Of a DNA stretch of 64,000 nt, positions 55,111-62,749 are shown piece after piece (the stretch's first letter is position 1; every line of letters begins with the position of its first letter). A program made the translations under genes and the position numbers. The notes beneath the pieces were generated by a model. That model saw only the letters and a program-made list of their open reading frames with translations. It did not search any database and was not told the DNA's origin. This DNA is from Streptomyces sp. NBC_00376. GTDB taxonomy: Bacteria > Actinomycetota > Actinomycetes > Streptomycetales > Streptomycetaceae. Where the stretch lies: contig NZ_CP107960.1 of the NCBI RefSeq assembly GCF_036077095.1, forward strand, positions 1,736,001 to 1,800,000. Reading direction: 5' to 3'.

Positions 55111-55827
55111 ATGACGATCGACACGACTCACGCGGACGGGCCCGCGCTCTTCCCGACCATGTCCACCATGCGCGCGATGCGCCGCCTGAAGCCGGAACCG
55201 GTGCCGGACGAGACGCTGGAGCAGCTCATACAGGCGGCCGTCTGGGGTCCCAGCGGCGGCAACATGCAGTGTTACGAGTACGTCATGGTGACCGACCGCG
55301 AGGTGATGGCCCGTCTGGCGCCGCTGTGGAAGCGGTGCGTGGACGCCTATCTGGCGACGACCGGGAAGTACGCCCCGAAGGGCATGGACGACGCGGCGTA
55401 CGGCCGGATGGTCGCCGCGATCGAGTACCAGCGCGACCACTTCGCCGACACACCGGCGCTGATCGTGCCGTGCTACCGGTTCCCCGAACCGCGCCTGGAC
55501 GAGGAGGGGCTGCTGGCCTCCGCGCAGGCGCTCGGCCCGGCCGCGACCGAGCACATGATGAGCACCCGGACGCGCTTCCAGGCGCTCGCCGAGGGCTCCT
55601 GCGTCTATCCGGGCGTGCAGAACGTCCTTCTCGCCGCGCGGGCCCTGGGGCTCGCGGCGAACATCACCATCTGGCATCTGATGCTGGAGCAGGAGTGGAA
55701 GGAAGCCCTCGGCATCCCCGAGGACATGCACACCTATGCCGCCATTCCGGTCGGATGGCCGCAGGGAAACTTCGGCCCGGTGCGGCGCCGCCCGGTGGCG
55801 GACGTCATCCACCGCGACCGCTGGTAG
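55111..55827 (+). CDS. Nitroreductase-family flavoprotein
   Basis: A 238-residue FMN-dependent nitroreductase-like protein. Features are MSTMRAMRRLKPEPVPDETLEQLI near residue 17, WGPSGGNMQCYEYVMVTD near 45 and NVLLAARALGLAANITIWHL near 170. It reduces nitro, quinone or flavin substrates with NAD(P)H in known members; the physiological substrate is unknown. No ribosome site precedes ATG 55111, but TAAACT (55096-55101) lies 9 bases upstream, so the message is probably leaderless. It is divergent from the ACP-KS-hydrolase unit. Confidence 0.82.
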   Translation: MTIDTTHADGPALFPTMSTMRAMRRLKPEPVPDETLEQLIQAAVWGPSGGNMQCYEYVMVTDREVMARLAPLWKRCVDAYLATTGKYAPKGMDDAAYGRMVAAIEYQRDHFADTPALIVPCYRFPEPRLDEEGLLASAQALGPAATEHMMSTRTRFQALAEGSCVYPGVQNVLLAARALGLAANITIWHLMLEQEWKEALGIPEDMHTYAAIPVGWPQGNFGPVRRRPVADVIHRDRW

Positions 55828-55940
55828 CACGGCCCCCTGTCGGTCCTGCCCGGTGACGGCCCGTCCGCCGGCCGGGCAGGCCGCCGGATTCCGCATCAAC
55901 TCCATTGGAGTGAGCGTCAGTTCGACACACCTGCAAATGA

Positions 55941-55969
55941 TTGTCATGCACTTGGCGGATAGATACGCT
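55941..55969 (+). promoter_or_regulatory. Promoter of the secreted amidase gene
   Basis: TTGTCA (55941-55946) and TACGCT (55964-55969) are spaced by 17 bp, a good vegetative promoter for a streptomycete, about 90 bp before the ATG. The -35 lies inside a partly symmetric TGCAAATGA-TTG-TCATGCA segment (55932-55950) that could bind a repressor. Confidence 0.5.
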
Positions 55970-56057
55970 GAGCGGGCTTCACGGCCCTCGGCCCACCCCA
56001 CTCGGGCCCGGGGGCCGTCCCCTTTTTTCCCCTTCCCCCCACCAAGCAGGAGCAGGT

Positions 56058-57611
56058 ATGCCCAGCCGCGCCGCCGCCCACACAAAGGGCCGCGCATCCG
56101 TCCTGGCGGCCCTCACCGCCACCGTCCTGACCGTGACCGGCATGCCGGCCTTCGCCGCTCCGGACGACAGCCATCCGATGGAACGGGCGTTCACCCGGGC
56201 CGCCGCGGAGTTCGACGTGCCGCGCGATCTGCTCGCCGCCGTCGGCTACGGCGAGACCCGGCTCGACGGCCACTCCGGGCGCCCCAGCCAGGCAGGCGGC
56301 TACGGCGTGATGCACCTGGTGAGCAACCCCACGAACCGGACGCTGGAGCAGGCGGCGGCCCTCACCGGCAAGCCGCTCGCCGAACTGCGCACCGACACCG
56401 GGGCCAACATCCTGGGCGGCGCGGCGGTGCTGCGCGCCTACGCGGACAAGCTCGGCCTCGACGCCCGAGACCGCGACGACATCGACGCCTGGTATCCGGC
56501 CGTCGCCCAGTACGGCGGTGCGCAGGGGGCCGCCGCCGCCCTCTACGCCGACACCGTCTACACCTTCCTGGCCTCCGGGCTCCACACGGTCGTCCCCGGC
56601 GGTGAGCGGATCTCGGTGACGAGCCGTCCGGTCGCCCCGCAGAAGGGTGCGCTCGCCGATACCGACGTACGCACGCAGAGCCCCGACTACCCCTCCGCGA
56701 AGTGGGTCCCCGCCAACCCGAACAACTTCGCCCCCGGCCGCTCGGCCAAGATCGGCAAGGTGGTCGTCCATGTCACGCAGGGCTCGTACGCGGGCTCGAT
56801 CAGCTGGTTCCAGAACCCGACCGCACAGGTGAGCGCCCACTACGTGGTGCGCTCCTCGGACGGCGAGATCACCCAGATGGTGCGCGACAAGGACACCGCT
56901 TACCACGCGAAGAGCGCCAACGCCTCGGCGCTCGGCATCGAGCACGAGGGGTTCATCGACGACCCGTCCTGGTTCACCGACACGATGTACCGCTCCTCGG
57001 CGGCGCTGACCAAGTCGCTGTGCAACCGCTACGGGATCCCGAAGGACCGGGCGCACATCATCGGGCACAGCGAGGCACCGGGCAACGACCACACCGACCC
57101 GGGGCCCTACTGGGACTGGAACCGCTACATGGAGCTGATCGGCGGGGGCTCCGGCGGCGGCAACAGCAGCGACGGGCTGAGCTTCACCTCGTACGCGACC
57201 CAGCAGAGCGGCTCGACGGGCGCTCAGGTCAAGGCGGTCCAGCAGCTGCTGAACGACCAGGGCTACCCCGCGGGTTCCGTGGACGGCAGCTTCGGCCCGG
57301 CGACGAAGACCGCGGTGGCGGCGTACCAGGCGGCGCGCGGGCTGAGCGCCGACGGTGTGGTCGGGCCCAGGACCTGGACCGCGCTGCTGTCGGCCGGGAC
57401 GACGCCGAGCCTCCAGCAGGGCGCCTCGGGCGACGGCGTGAAACGGCTCCAGCGCTCGCTGACCGCGGCGCTCGGCACGACGGTCGGCATCGACGGCAGC
57501 TTCGGCCCGGCGACGGTGACGGCGGTGCACAACTACCAGACGAGCCGGGGGCTGACGGCCGACGGCATCGTGGGGCCGGACACCTGGGCGGCGCTGCAGA
57601 CGGGCCGCTGA
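56058..57611 (+). CDS. Secreted N-acetylmuramoyl-L-alanine amidase with two peptidoglycan-binding repeats
   Basis: A 517-residue exported cell-wall hydrolase. A signal peptide covers residues 1-33 (cleavage near PAFAAP). Residues 40-190 look like a lysozyme-like helical domain (DVPRDLLAAVGYGETRLDGHSGRPS, AQYGGAQGAAAALYADTVY). Residues about 225-365 form an Amidase_2 domain with zinc-site residues in KVVVHVTQGS, IEHEG and HTDPGPYWDW. Two PG_binding_1 repeats follow (GAQVKAVQQLLNDQGY...DGSFGPATKTAV and the second copy near 455-515). It cuts the MurNAc-L-Ala bond during wall turnover or sporulation. ATG 56058 has AGGAGCAGG. Confidence 0.9.
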   Translation: MPSRAAAHTKGRASVLAALTATVLTVTGMPAFAAPDDSHPMERAFTRAAAEFDVPRDLLAAVGYGETRLDGHSGRPSQAGGYGVMHLVSNPTNRTLEQAAALTGKPLAELRTDTGANILGGAAVLRAYADKLGLDARDRDDIDAWYPAVAQYGGAQGAAAALYADTVYTFLASGLHTVVPGGERISVTSRPVAPQKGALADTDVRTQSPDYPSAKWVPANPNNFAPGRSAKIGKVVVHVTQGSYAGSISWFQNPTAQVSAHYVVRSSDGEITQMVRDKDTAYHAKSANASALGIEHEGFIDDPSWFTDTMYRSSAALTKSLCNRYGIPKDRAHIIGHSEAPGNDHTDPGPYWDWNRYMELIGGGSGGGNSSDGLSFTSYATQQSGSTGAQVKAVQQLLNDQGYPAGSVDGSFGPATKTAVAAYQAARGLSADGVVGPRTWTALLSAGTTPSLQQGASGDGVKRLQRSLTAALGTTVGIDGSFGPATVTAVHNYQTSRGLTADGIVGPDTWAALQTGR

Positions 57612-57701
57612 CGGGCTTTCCACGCGGGCGGGCGGGGCCGGTGCGGACCGCCCGCCCGCTCGCGGGAGCCATGTCACGTTCAATTAACCTGCCGGAAACC
57701 C

Positions 57702-57842
57702 TTGACGTTTCTCCTGGCGCGTTCTTAACCTCAGTGCGTAGTTCGCATTCCTTGCAGTTCACGTGCTGCGGCGCTTTCCGCAGTGTTTTGACAGGCACAG
57801 ACATAGACCACCTGTCGGTGGTTTCGTCATGCCTGTTTTTTT
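57702..57842 (+). promoter_or_regulatory. Promoter plus structured leader with terminator-like hairpin before the MFS/kinase operon
   Basis: TTGACG (57702-57707) and TAACCT (57726-57731) form a promoter with 18-bp spacing. The transcribed leader of about 150 bases contains CTGCGG-CGCTTT-CCGCAG (57765-57782), then nested stems ACAGGCA/TGCCTGT (57791-57797, 57830-57836) and ACCACC/GGTGGT (57807-57812, 57817-57822), followed by a run of seven T (57836-57842). This is the layout of a factor-independent terminator within a leader, 44 bases before the MFS start, so it may be an attenuator or riboswitch-type control. Alternatively it ends read-through from the amidase gene. Confidence 0.55.
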
Positions 57843-57885
57843 GTGCTCCCCGTGCCGCCGATGGGTCTTCCTCGAAGGCGGATTC

Positions 57886-59337
57886 ATGGCACAACGTCCG
57901 AGCGTCAAAGGCGTCGGCGACGTCGTTGCGCTCATCGATGGGCTGGGAAAGATCACCGGCCGGGCGCAGGTCATCTGGTTTCTCGTGTTCGGCGGGCTGT
58001 TTCTCGACGCCTATTCGAATGCCGCGCTGAGCGCCGGTCTGGGGCCGATGACGACCCAGATGGAGCTCACCAGCACGCAGGTCTCGATCCTCACGGCCAC
58101 CGCTCCGGCCCTGGCGATCATCTTCAACCCGGTCGGCGGCTGGCTCGCCACCCGGATCGGCCGCGTTCCCCCGCTGCTCATCGCCAAGGTGTTCGCCATC
58201 GCGGGCGCCCTGCTGGCCGCCTTCGCCGGTGACTTCACCGTCGTCTGGCTCGGCCGGGTCCTGGTGGGTGTCGCGTACGGCATCGACTTCGCCGTAGCCA
58301 TGGCGCTGCTGGCCGAGTACACCCCCGCGAAGCTGGGTGGCCGGCTGAACCTGTGGCAGGCCGTCTGGTACGTCGCCACCACCAGCAACCTCGTGCTCGC
58401 CCTGGTCTTCTTCAACCTGGACGTCGGCGCGGACATCTGGCGCTGGTCGGTCGGCTCGGCCGCGGTCGTCGCCGCCGTCCTGCTGCTGGGCCAGTGGCTG
58501 ATGCTGCGGGAGAGCCCCACCTGGCTGGCGAGCAAGGGCCGGCTGGACGAGGCCGTCGTCAACCTGGACCGGATCTACGGCATCGAGGCCGTCGCCGGGA
58601 AGCCGGACGAGGCGACCCGTGCCGCCACCGAGGCGCCCGCCATCGGCTTCCGCCAGGCCGGGCTGCTCTTCAAGGGCGAGTACCTGCCGCGCACGGTGCT
58701 GTCCTCGGTCATCTCGCTCGGGCAGTCGATGCAGTACTTCGCGGTCGGCTGGTACCTCCCGCTGATCAGCCTCACGATCTTCGGCGAGAGCTTCGAGAAG
58801 GCGACGATCGGCTCGATGGTCTTCAACGCCTTCGGTATCGCGGGCGGGCTCCTCTCCGCGTACTTCGGCCGCCGGCTCGGGCTGCGGCTCAGCTCCGCCG
58901 CCGGTTTCGCCGGGGTGTTCGTGGCGCTGCTCGCAATGGGGCTGACCTTCGAGAAGGTGCCCACGGCCGTGGCGTTCCTGCTGCCGGTGCTGTTCATCCT
59001 CTGCCACTCGGCGGGCCCCGGTGCCAACGGAAAGTCCATCGCCGCGCTCTCGTACAGCAGCGACGTCCGGGCGCTCGGCACCGGTGTCACCGGGATGGTC
59101 GGCAGCTTCGGCAGTGTCGTCGGGCTGTACGTGTTCCCGCAGATCAAGGACTCCCTCGGGCTCGCCGACACCTTCCTGGTGCTCTCCGTCGTACCGCTGC
59201 TCGGCCTGATCACCTGCCTGGCGATCAAGTGGGACCCGACGAAGGCCGCCTCCCCCGACGAGGCCGCCGGACAGGACCGGACCGCCGCCGCCCGGGCGGG
59301 TTCGGCGGAATCAGCGGAGTCCGTGACCGCGCGCTGA
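57886..59337 (+). CDS. MFS transporter (sugar-porter-like)
   Basis: A 483-residue, 12-TM major facilitator. ATG 57886 has GAAGGCGG. Motif A-like loops are GGWLATRIGRVPP and the second-half SAYFGRRLGLR; GRVLVGVAYGIDFAVAMALLAEYTPAKLGGRLN is the sugar-porter-type TM4-TM5 loop. It ends in an acidic/Ala-rich tail. It leads an operon with a kinase, GlpD-like dehydrogenase and AGPS-like flavoprotein, so it should import the polyol or glycerol derivative used by these enzymes. Confidence 0.85.
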   Translation: MAQRPSVKGVGDVVALIDGLGKITGRAQVIWFLVFGGLFLDAYSNAALSAGLGPMTTQMELTSTQVSILTATAPALAIIFNPVGGWLATRIGRVPPLLIAKVFAIAGALLAAFAGDFTVVWLGRVLVGVAYGIDFAVAMALLAEYTPAKLGGRLNLWQAVWYVATTSNLVLALVFFNLDVGADIWRWSVGSAAVVAAVLLLGQWLMLRESPTWLASKGRLDEAVVNLDRIYGIEAVAGKPDEATRAATEAPAIGFRQAGLLFKGEYLPRTVLSSVISLGQSMQYFAVGWYLPLISLTIFGESFEKATIGSMVFNAFGIAGGLLSAYFGRRLGLRLSSAAGFAGVFVALLAMGLTFEKVPTAVAFLLPVLFILCHSAGPGANGKSIAALSYSSDVRALGTGVTGMVGSFGSVVGLYVFPQIKDSLGLADTFLVLSVVPLLGLITCLAIKWDPTKAASPDEAAGQDRTAAARAGSAESAESVTAR

Positions 59338-59430
59338 CCGGCCGCCGGGCCCGTCGCACCACACGATGGTCACCTCCCCTCCCCTCCCTCCGCACAGCTC
59401 GCTCGCGATGCTCGTAATGAAAGGGCTGCA

Positions 59431-61002
59431 ATGACGCAGACGCTCCCCGGCGCCGCCGCACGGCGCGGTGTGCTGTCCATCGACGAGGGCACCACGGGCA
59501 CCCGGGCCGGAGTCGTCCTCGACTCCGGCGCCGCCCACGAGGTGTTCTACCGGTCGATCAAGGTCAGCCATCCGGACGACCTCTCGGTCGAGCAGGACCC
59601 GATGGAGATCTGGACCGCCACCGTCGAGGTGGCGCGCCGGGCCGTCGGCCGGGCCCGCGAGGAGGGCATCGCGATCACCGCGGTGGCCCTGTCCACCCAG
59701 CGGGCGACCGCGATGCTGTGGGACCGGGTGACCGGGCGGCCGCTGCTGCCCGCGGTGGTGTGGCAGGACCGGCGGCACGCGGCCGAGCTGACCGCGTACG
59801 AGGCGCAGTGGGACGCCGCCCTGCTGGCCCGCCAGGGCCGGCCGGTCGGCGCCCGCGCACCGTTCCTCTGGGCCGCCCGGCAGATCGCCGCGCACCCGGA
59901 GGTGGCCGCCGCGCACCGCGAGGGCCGGCTGCTCTTCGGCACCGTCGACACCTGGCTGATCTGGCGGCTCACCGGCGGCGCCGTGCACGCCACGACGCCG
60001 ACGAACGCCGCCTCCACCGGTGGCTACCTGCTGGAGCGGCACGCCTGGGACGAGGAGTGGATCGGTCACCTCGGCTTCCCCCTCGACCTGCTCCCGGAGC
60101 TCCGCTCCGACGACGCCGGATTCGGCACGACCGACCCGGCCGCCCTCGGCATCGCCGTCCCGCTGGCCGCCTCCATGGGCGACCAGCACGCCGCACTCGT
60201 CGCGCTCGGCGGCCTCGCCGCCGGGCAGGGCATGTGCGTCTACGGGACCGGCGCCTTCGTCGACGCGGCGACCGGCACCACGCCCGCCCTGCCCCGGCCG
60301 GACATCTCCGGGGTGCTCGCCCAGCCCGGCCGGCGGCAGGGCGACATCAGCCACTACAGCCTGGAGGCGTACACCTCCACGGCGGGTTCGGCGCTGCGCT
60401 GGCTCTGCGACGACCTGGGGCTGTTCGCATCGCCGAAGGAGCTCGGTGAGGAGGCGGGCCGGGTCCCCACCCGGCCGGGCCGCACCCCGCGTTTCGTCCC
60501 GGCGCTCGCCGGGGTCCGTACGCCGGTCTGGCACCCGGAGGCCACCGCCTCCCTCACCGGGCTCACCCTCGCCACCACCCGCGCCGACCTGGCCCGCGCC
60601 GTGCTCGACGGGATCGCGCACTCGGTGTGCGACCTGATCGACGGGGTCTCCGACACCATGGGCACCCCGTTCACCCGGCTCCGGGTCGGCGGCGGCGTCT
60701 CGGGCAGCGACCCGCTGATGCGGATCCAGGCCGATCTGACGGGCCTGCCGCTGGAGCGGGTCTCCGACTCCGCCACCGCCAGCCTGCGGGGCACCGCGTA
60801 TCTCGCCGGTGTCGCGCAGGGCCTGTGGTCCTCGCTCGAAGAGGTCGTCGAGGCACAGCCGCTCGGCCGGATCTTCGAGCCCTCGATCACGGCGGCCGAA
60901 CGCACCGCGCAGCGCTCCGCCTGGCGTGACGTGCTCATCGCCCACCTGAACGACCCCGCCCTGCTCCCGCTGCGGGCCCCCGAACCTCACACCCCCCACT
61001 GA
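59431..61002 (+). CDS. FGGY-family polyol kinase (glycerol-kinase-like)
   Basis: A 523-residue FGGY kinase that would phosphorylate a polyol with ATP. The N-terminal phosphate loop is SIDEGTTGTRAGVV, the central segment is ALSTQRATAMLWD, MGDQHAALVALGG near residue 247 carries the catalytic Asp, and GTGAFVDAATG and GGGVSGSDPLMR are ATP-site loops. Compared with GlpK, the Arg of the QRE motif is kept but the glycerol-binding Glu is Ala (QRA), and the PYFS segment is different, so the substrate may not be plain glycerol. ATG 59431 follows AAAGGG. It lies 93 bp after the transporter. Confidence 0.83.
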   Translation: MTQTLPGAAARRGVLSIDEGTTGTRAGVVLDSGAAHEVFYRSIKVSHPDDLSVEQDPMEIWTATVEVARRAVGRAREEGIAITAVALSTQRATAMLWDRVTGRPLLPAVVWQDRRHAAELTAYEAQWDAALLARQGRPVGARAPFLWAARQIAAHPEVAAAHREGRLLFGTVDTWLIWRLTGGAVHATTPTNAASTGGYLLERHAWDEEWIGHLGFPLDLLPELRSDDAGFGTTDPAALGIAVPLAASMGDQHAALVALGGLAAGQGMCVYGTGAFVDAATGTTPALPRPDISGVLAQPGRRQGDISHYSLEAYTSTAGSALRWLCDDLGLFASPKELGEEAGRVPTRPGRTPRFVPALAGVRTPVWHPEATASLTGLTLATTRADLARAVLDGIAHSVCDLIDGVSDTMGTPFTRLRVGGGVSGSDPLMRIQADLTGLPLERVSDSATASLRGTAYLAGVAQGLWSSLEEVVEAQPLGRIFEPSITAAERTAQRSAWRDVLIAHLNDPALLPLRAPEPHTPH

Positions 61003-61075
61003 CGGCCCCCGACCGTCACCCGGCGGCCGGTACCGACCACGCGGCCGCCGCACCGAAACACCAGGAGTTGATGTT

Positions 61076-62749
61076 GTGATCACCATGCCCGCCCGGAAGC
61101 CGCGGCGCAGCGCCGCGGCGACCCGCCGAACGCCCCTGCTGCTCGACCGGGCGGCCCTCAAGCGCCGGCTGGCCGACGACACGTACGACGTGCTCGTCAT
61201 CGGCGGCGGCATCACCGGGGCGTACGCCGTGCTCGACGCGGCCTCGCGCGGGCTGCGCGCGGCGCTGGTCGAGAAGGACGACTTCGCCTCCGGTACGTCG
61301 TCGAAGTCCTCGAAGATGGTGCACGGCGGCCTGCGCTACATCGAGCAGGGCAACGTCAACCTGGTCCGCCACTCGCTCCTGGAGCGGCACCGCTTCCGGA
61401 AGAACGCCCCGCACCTGGTGCACCGGCTGCCGTTCCTCTTCCCGATCCTGGAGAAGGAGGGCATCTTCGACGCCCGCCTCGCCAAGGGCTTCGAGGGGCT
61501 GCTGTGGACGTACGACCTGGTGGGCGGCTGGCGGATCGGGAAGCTGCACCAGCGGCTCACCGTTCCCGAGGTCCTCGCGCAGGCGCCGACGCTGCGCGCG
61601 GAGAACCTCAAGGGCGGGCTGATGTACTTCGACGCCCGTACCGACGACGCCCGCCTCGTCCTCACCATCGTGCGGACCGCCGCCGCGCTCGGTGCGACGA
61701 TCCTCAACGGGGCCAGGGCAGAGGGCCTGCTGATGCAGGCGGGCAAGGTGTCCGGCGCCCGGGTCTCGGCGGACGGCGACACCTTCGACATCCGGGCGCG
61801 GGCCGTCGTCAACGCCACCGGCGTATGGACCGACGAGCTCGACGCGAAGGCTGACGACGGCCACAAGCCGCAGGTCAGGCCCGCCAAGGGCGTCCACATC
61901 GTGGTGCCGTGGGACAAGGTGCGGATCAACTGCACGGTCACCGTGCCGATCCCCGGCCGGGCCCGCCGCGCGACCTGCACCCGCTGGGGCAACAGCGTCG
62001 TCCTCGGCACCACCGACGAGGACTACCAGGGCTCCCCCGACGACGTGCACTGCACCCGCGAGGAGATGGACTTCCTGCTGGAGGGCGCCAACACCGCCTT
62101 CGAGGGGAAGCTCACCCCGGACGACGTGGTCGGCTCCATCGGCGGTCTGCGCCCGCTGGTCGGCGGCAAGGAGGGCGCGACCCTCGACATGCGCCGCGAC
62201 CACCACATCACCGTCGGCCGCACCGGCATGGTGACGGTGACCGGCGGCAAGCTCACCACCAGCCGGCACATGGGCGAACTCGTCATCGACAAGGTGATGA
62301 CCGTCCTCGGCCGCAAGGGCAGGAGCCGCACCACCGACCTCCCGCTGCTCGGCGGCGCCGGTTACGACGCCGAGGCCGTCGCGGCCTCCGGCGGCATCGC
62401 CGCGCACCTCGGCGAGCGCTTCGGCACCGAGGCCCGCTTCGTCGGCGACCTGATCCAGGACGACCCGTCGCTGGCCGAGCCGATCGTCGCGGGACTCCCC
62501 TACACCAAGGCGGAGGTCGTGTACGCGGCCCGCGCCGAACTGGCCCGCTCGGTCGACGACGTGCTCTCGCGCCGGATGCGCGCCCGCCTGTTCGCCCGGG
62601 ACGCGTCCGCCGAGGCCGCCGGGGCCGTGGGAGCGATCCTCGGCCGGGAACTGAACCTCTCGGAGGCCGAGGTGGAGCGTTCGGTCTCCGAGTACCTCGC
62701 AGCCGTCCGTCACGAAAAGTCCGTACTCCTCGAAGGGGCAGCAGCATGA
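61076..62749 (+). CDS. glpD: Glycerol-3-phosphate dehydrogenase (GlpD-like FAD enzyme)
   Basis: A 557-residue FAD-dependent sn-glycerol-3-phosphate dehydrogenase homologue that oxidises glycerol-3-phosphate to dihydroxyacetone phosphate at the membrane. The FAD motif is VLVIGGGITGAYAVLDAASRG near residue 42; SSKSSKMVHGGLRYIEQGN near 80, GTTDEDYQGS near 320, and SIGGLRPLVGG near 355 are GlpD signatures. GTG 61076 has AGGAG 8 bases upstream. It overlaps the next gene by ATGA. Whether its substrate is glycerol-3-phosphate or an alkyl or related analogue depends on the kinase, which is atypical. Confidence 0.87.
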   Translation: MITMPARKPRRSAAATRRTPLLLDRAALKRRLADDTYDVLVIGGGITGAYAVLDAASRGLRAALVEKDDFASGTSSKSSKMVHGGLRYIEQGNVNLVRHSLLERHRFRKNAPHLVHRLPFLFPILEKEGIFDARLAKGFEGLLWTYDLVGGWRIGKLHQRLTVPEVLAQAPTLRAENLKGGLMYFDARTDDARLVLTIVRTAAALGATILNGARAEGLLMQAGKVSGARVSADGDTFDIRARAVVNATGVWTDELDAKADDGHKPQVRPAKGVHIVVPWDKVRINCTVTVPIPGRARRATCTRWGNSVVLGTTDEDYQGSPDDVHCTREEMDFLLEGANTAFEGKLTPDDVVGSIGGLRPLVGGKEGATLDMRRDHHITVGRTGMVTVTGGKLTTSRHMGELVIDKVMTVLGRKGRSRTTDLPLLGGAGYDAEAVAASGGIAAHLGERFGTEARFVGDLIQDDPSLAEPIVAGLPYTKAEVVYAARAELARSVDDVLSRRMRARLFARDASAEAAGAVGAILGRELNLSEAEVERSVSEYLAAVRHEKSVLLEGAAA

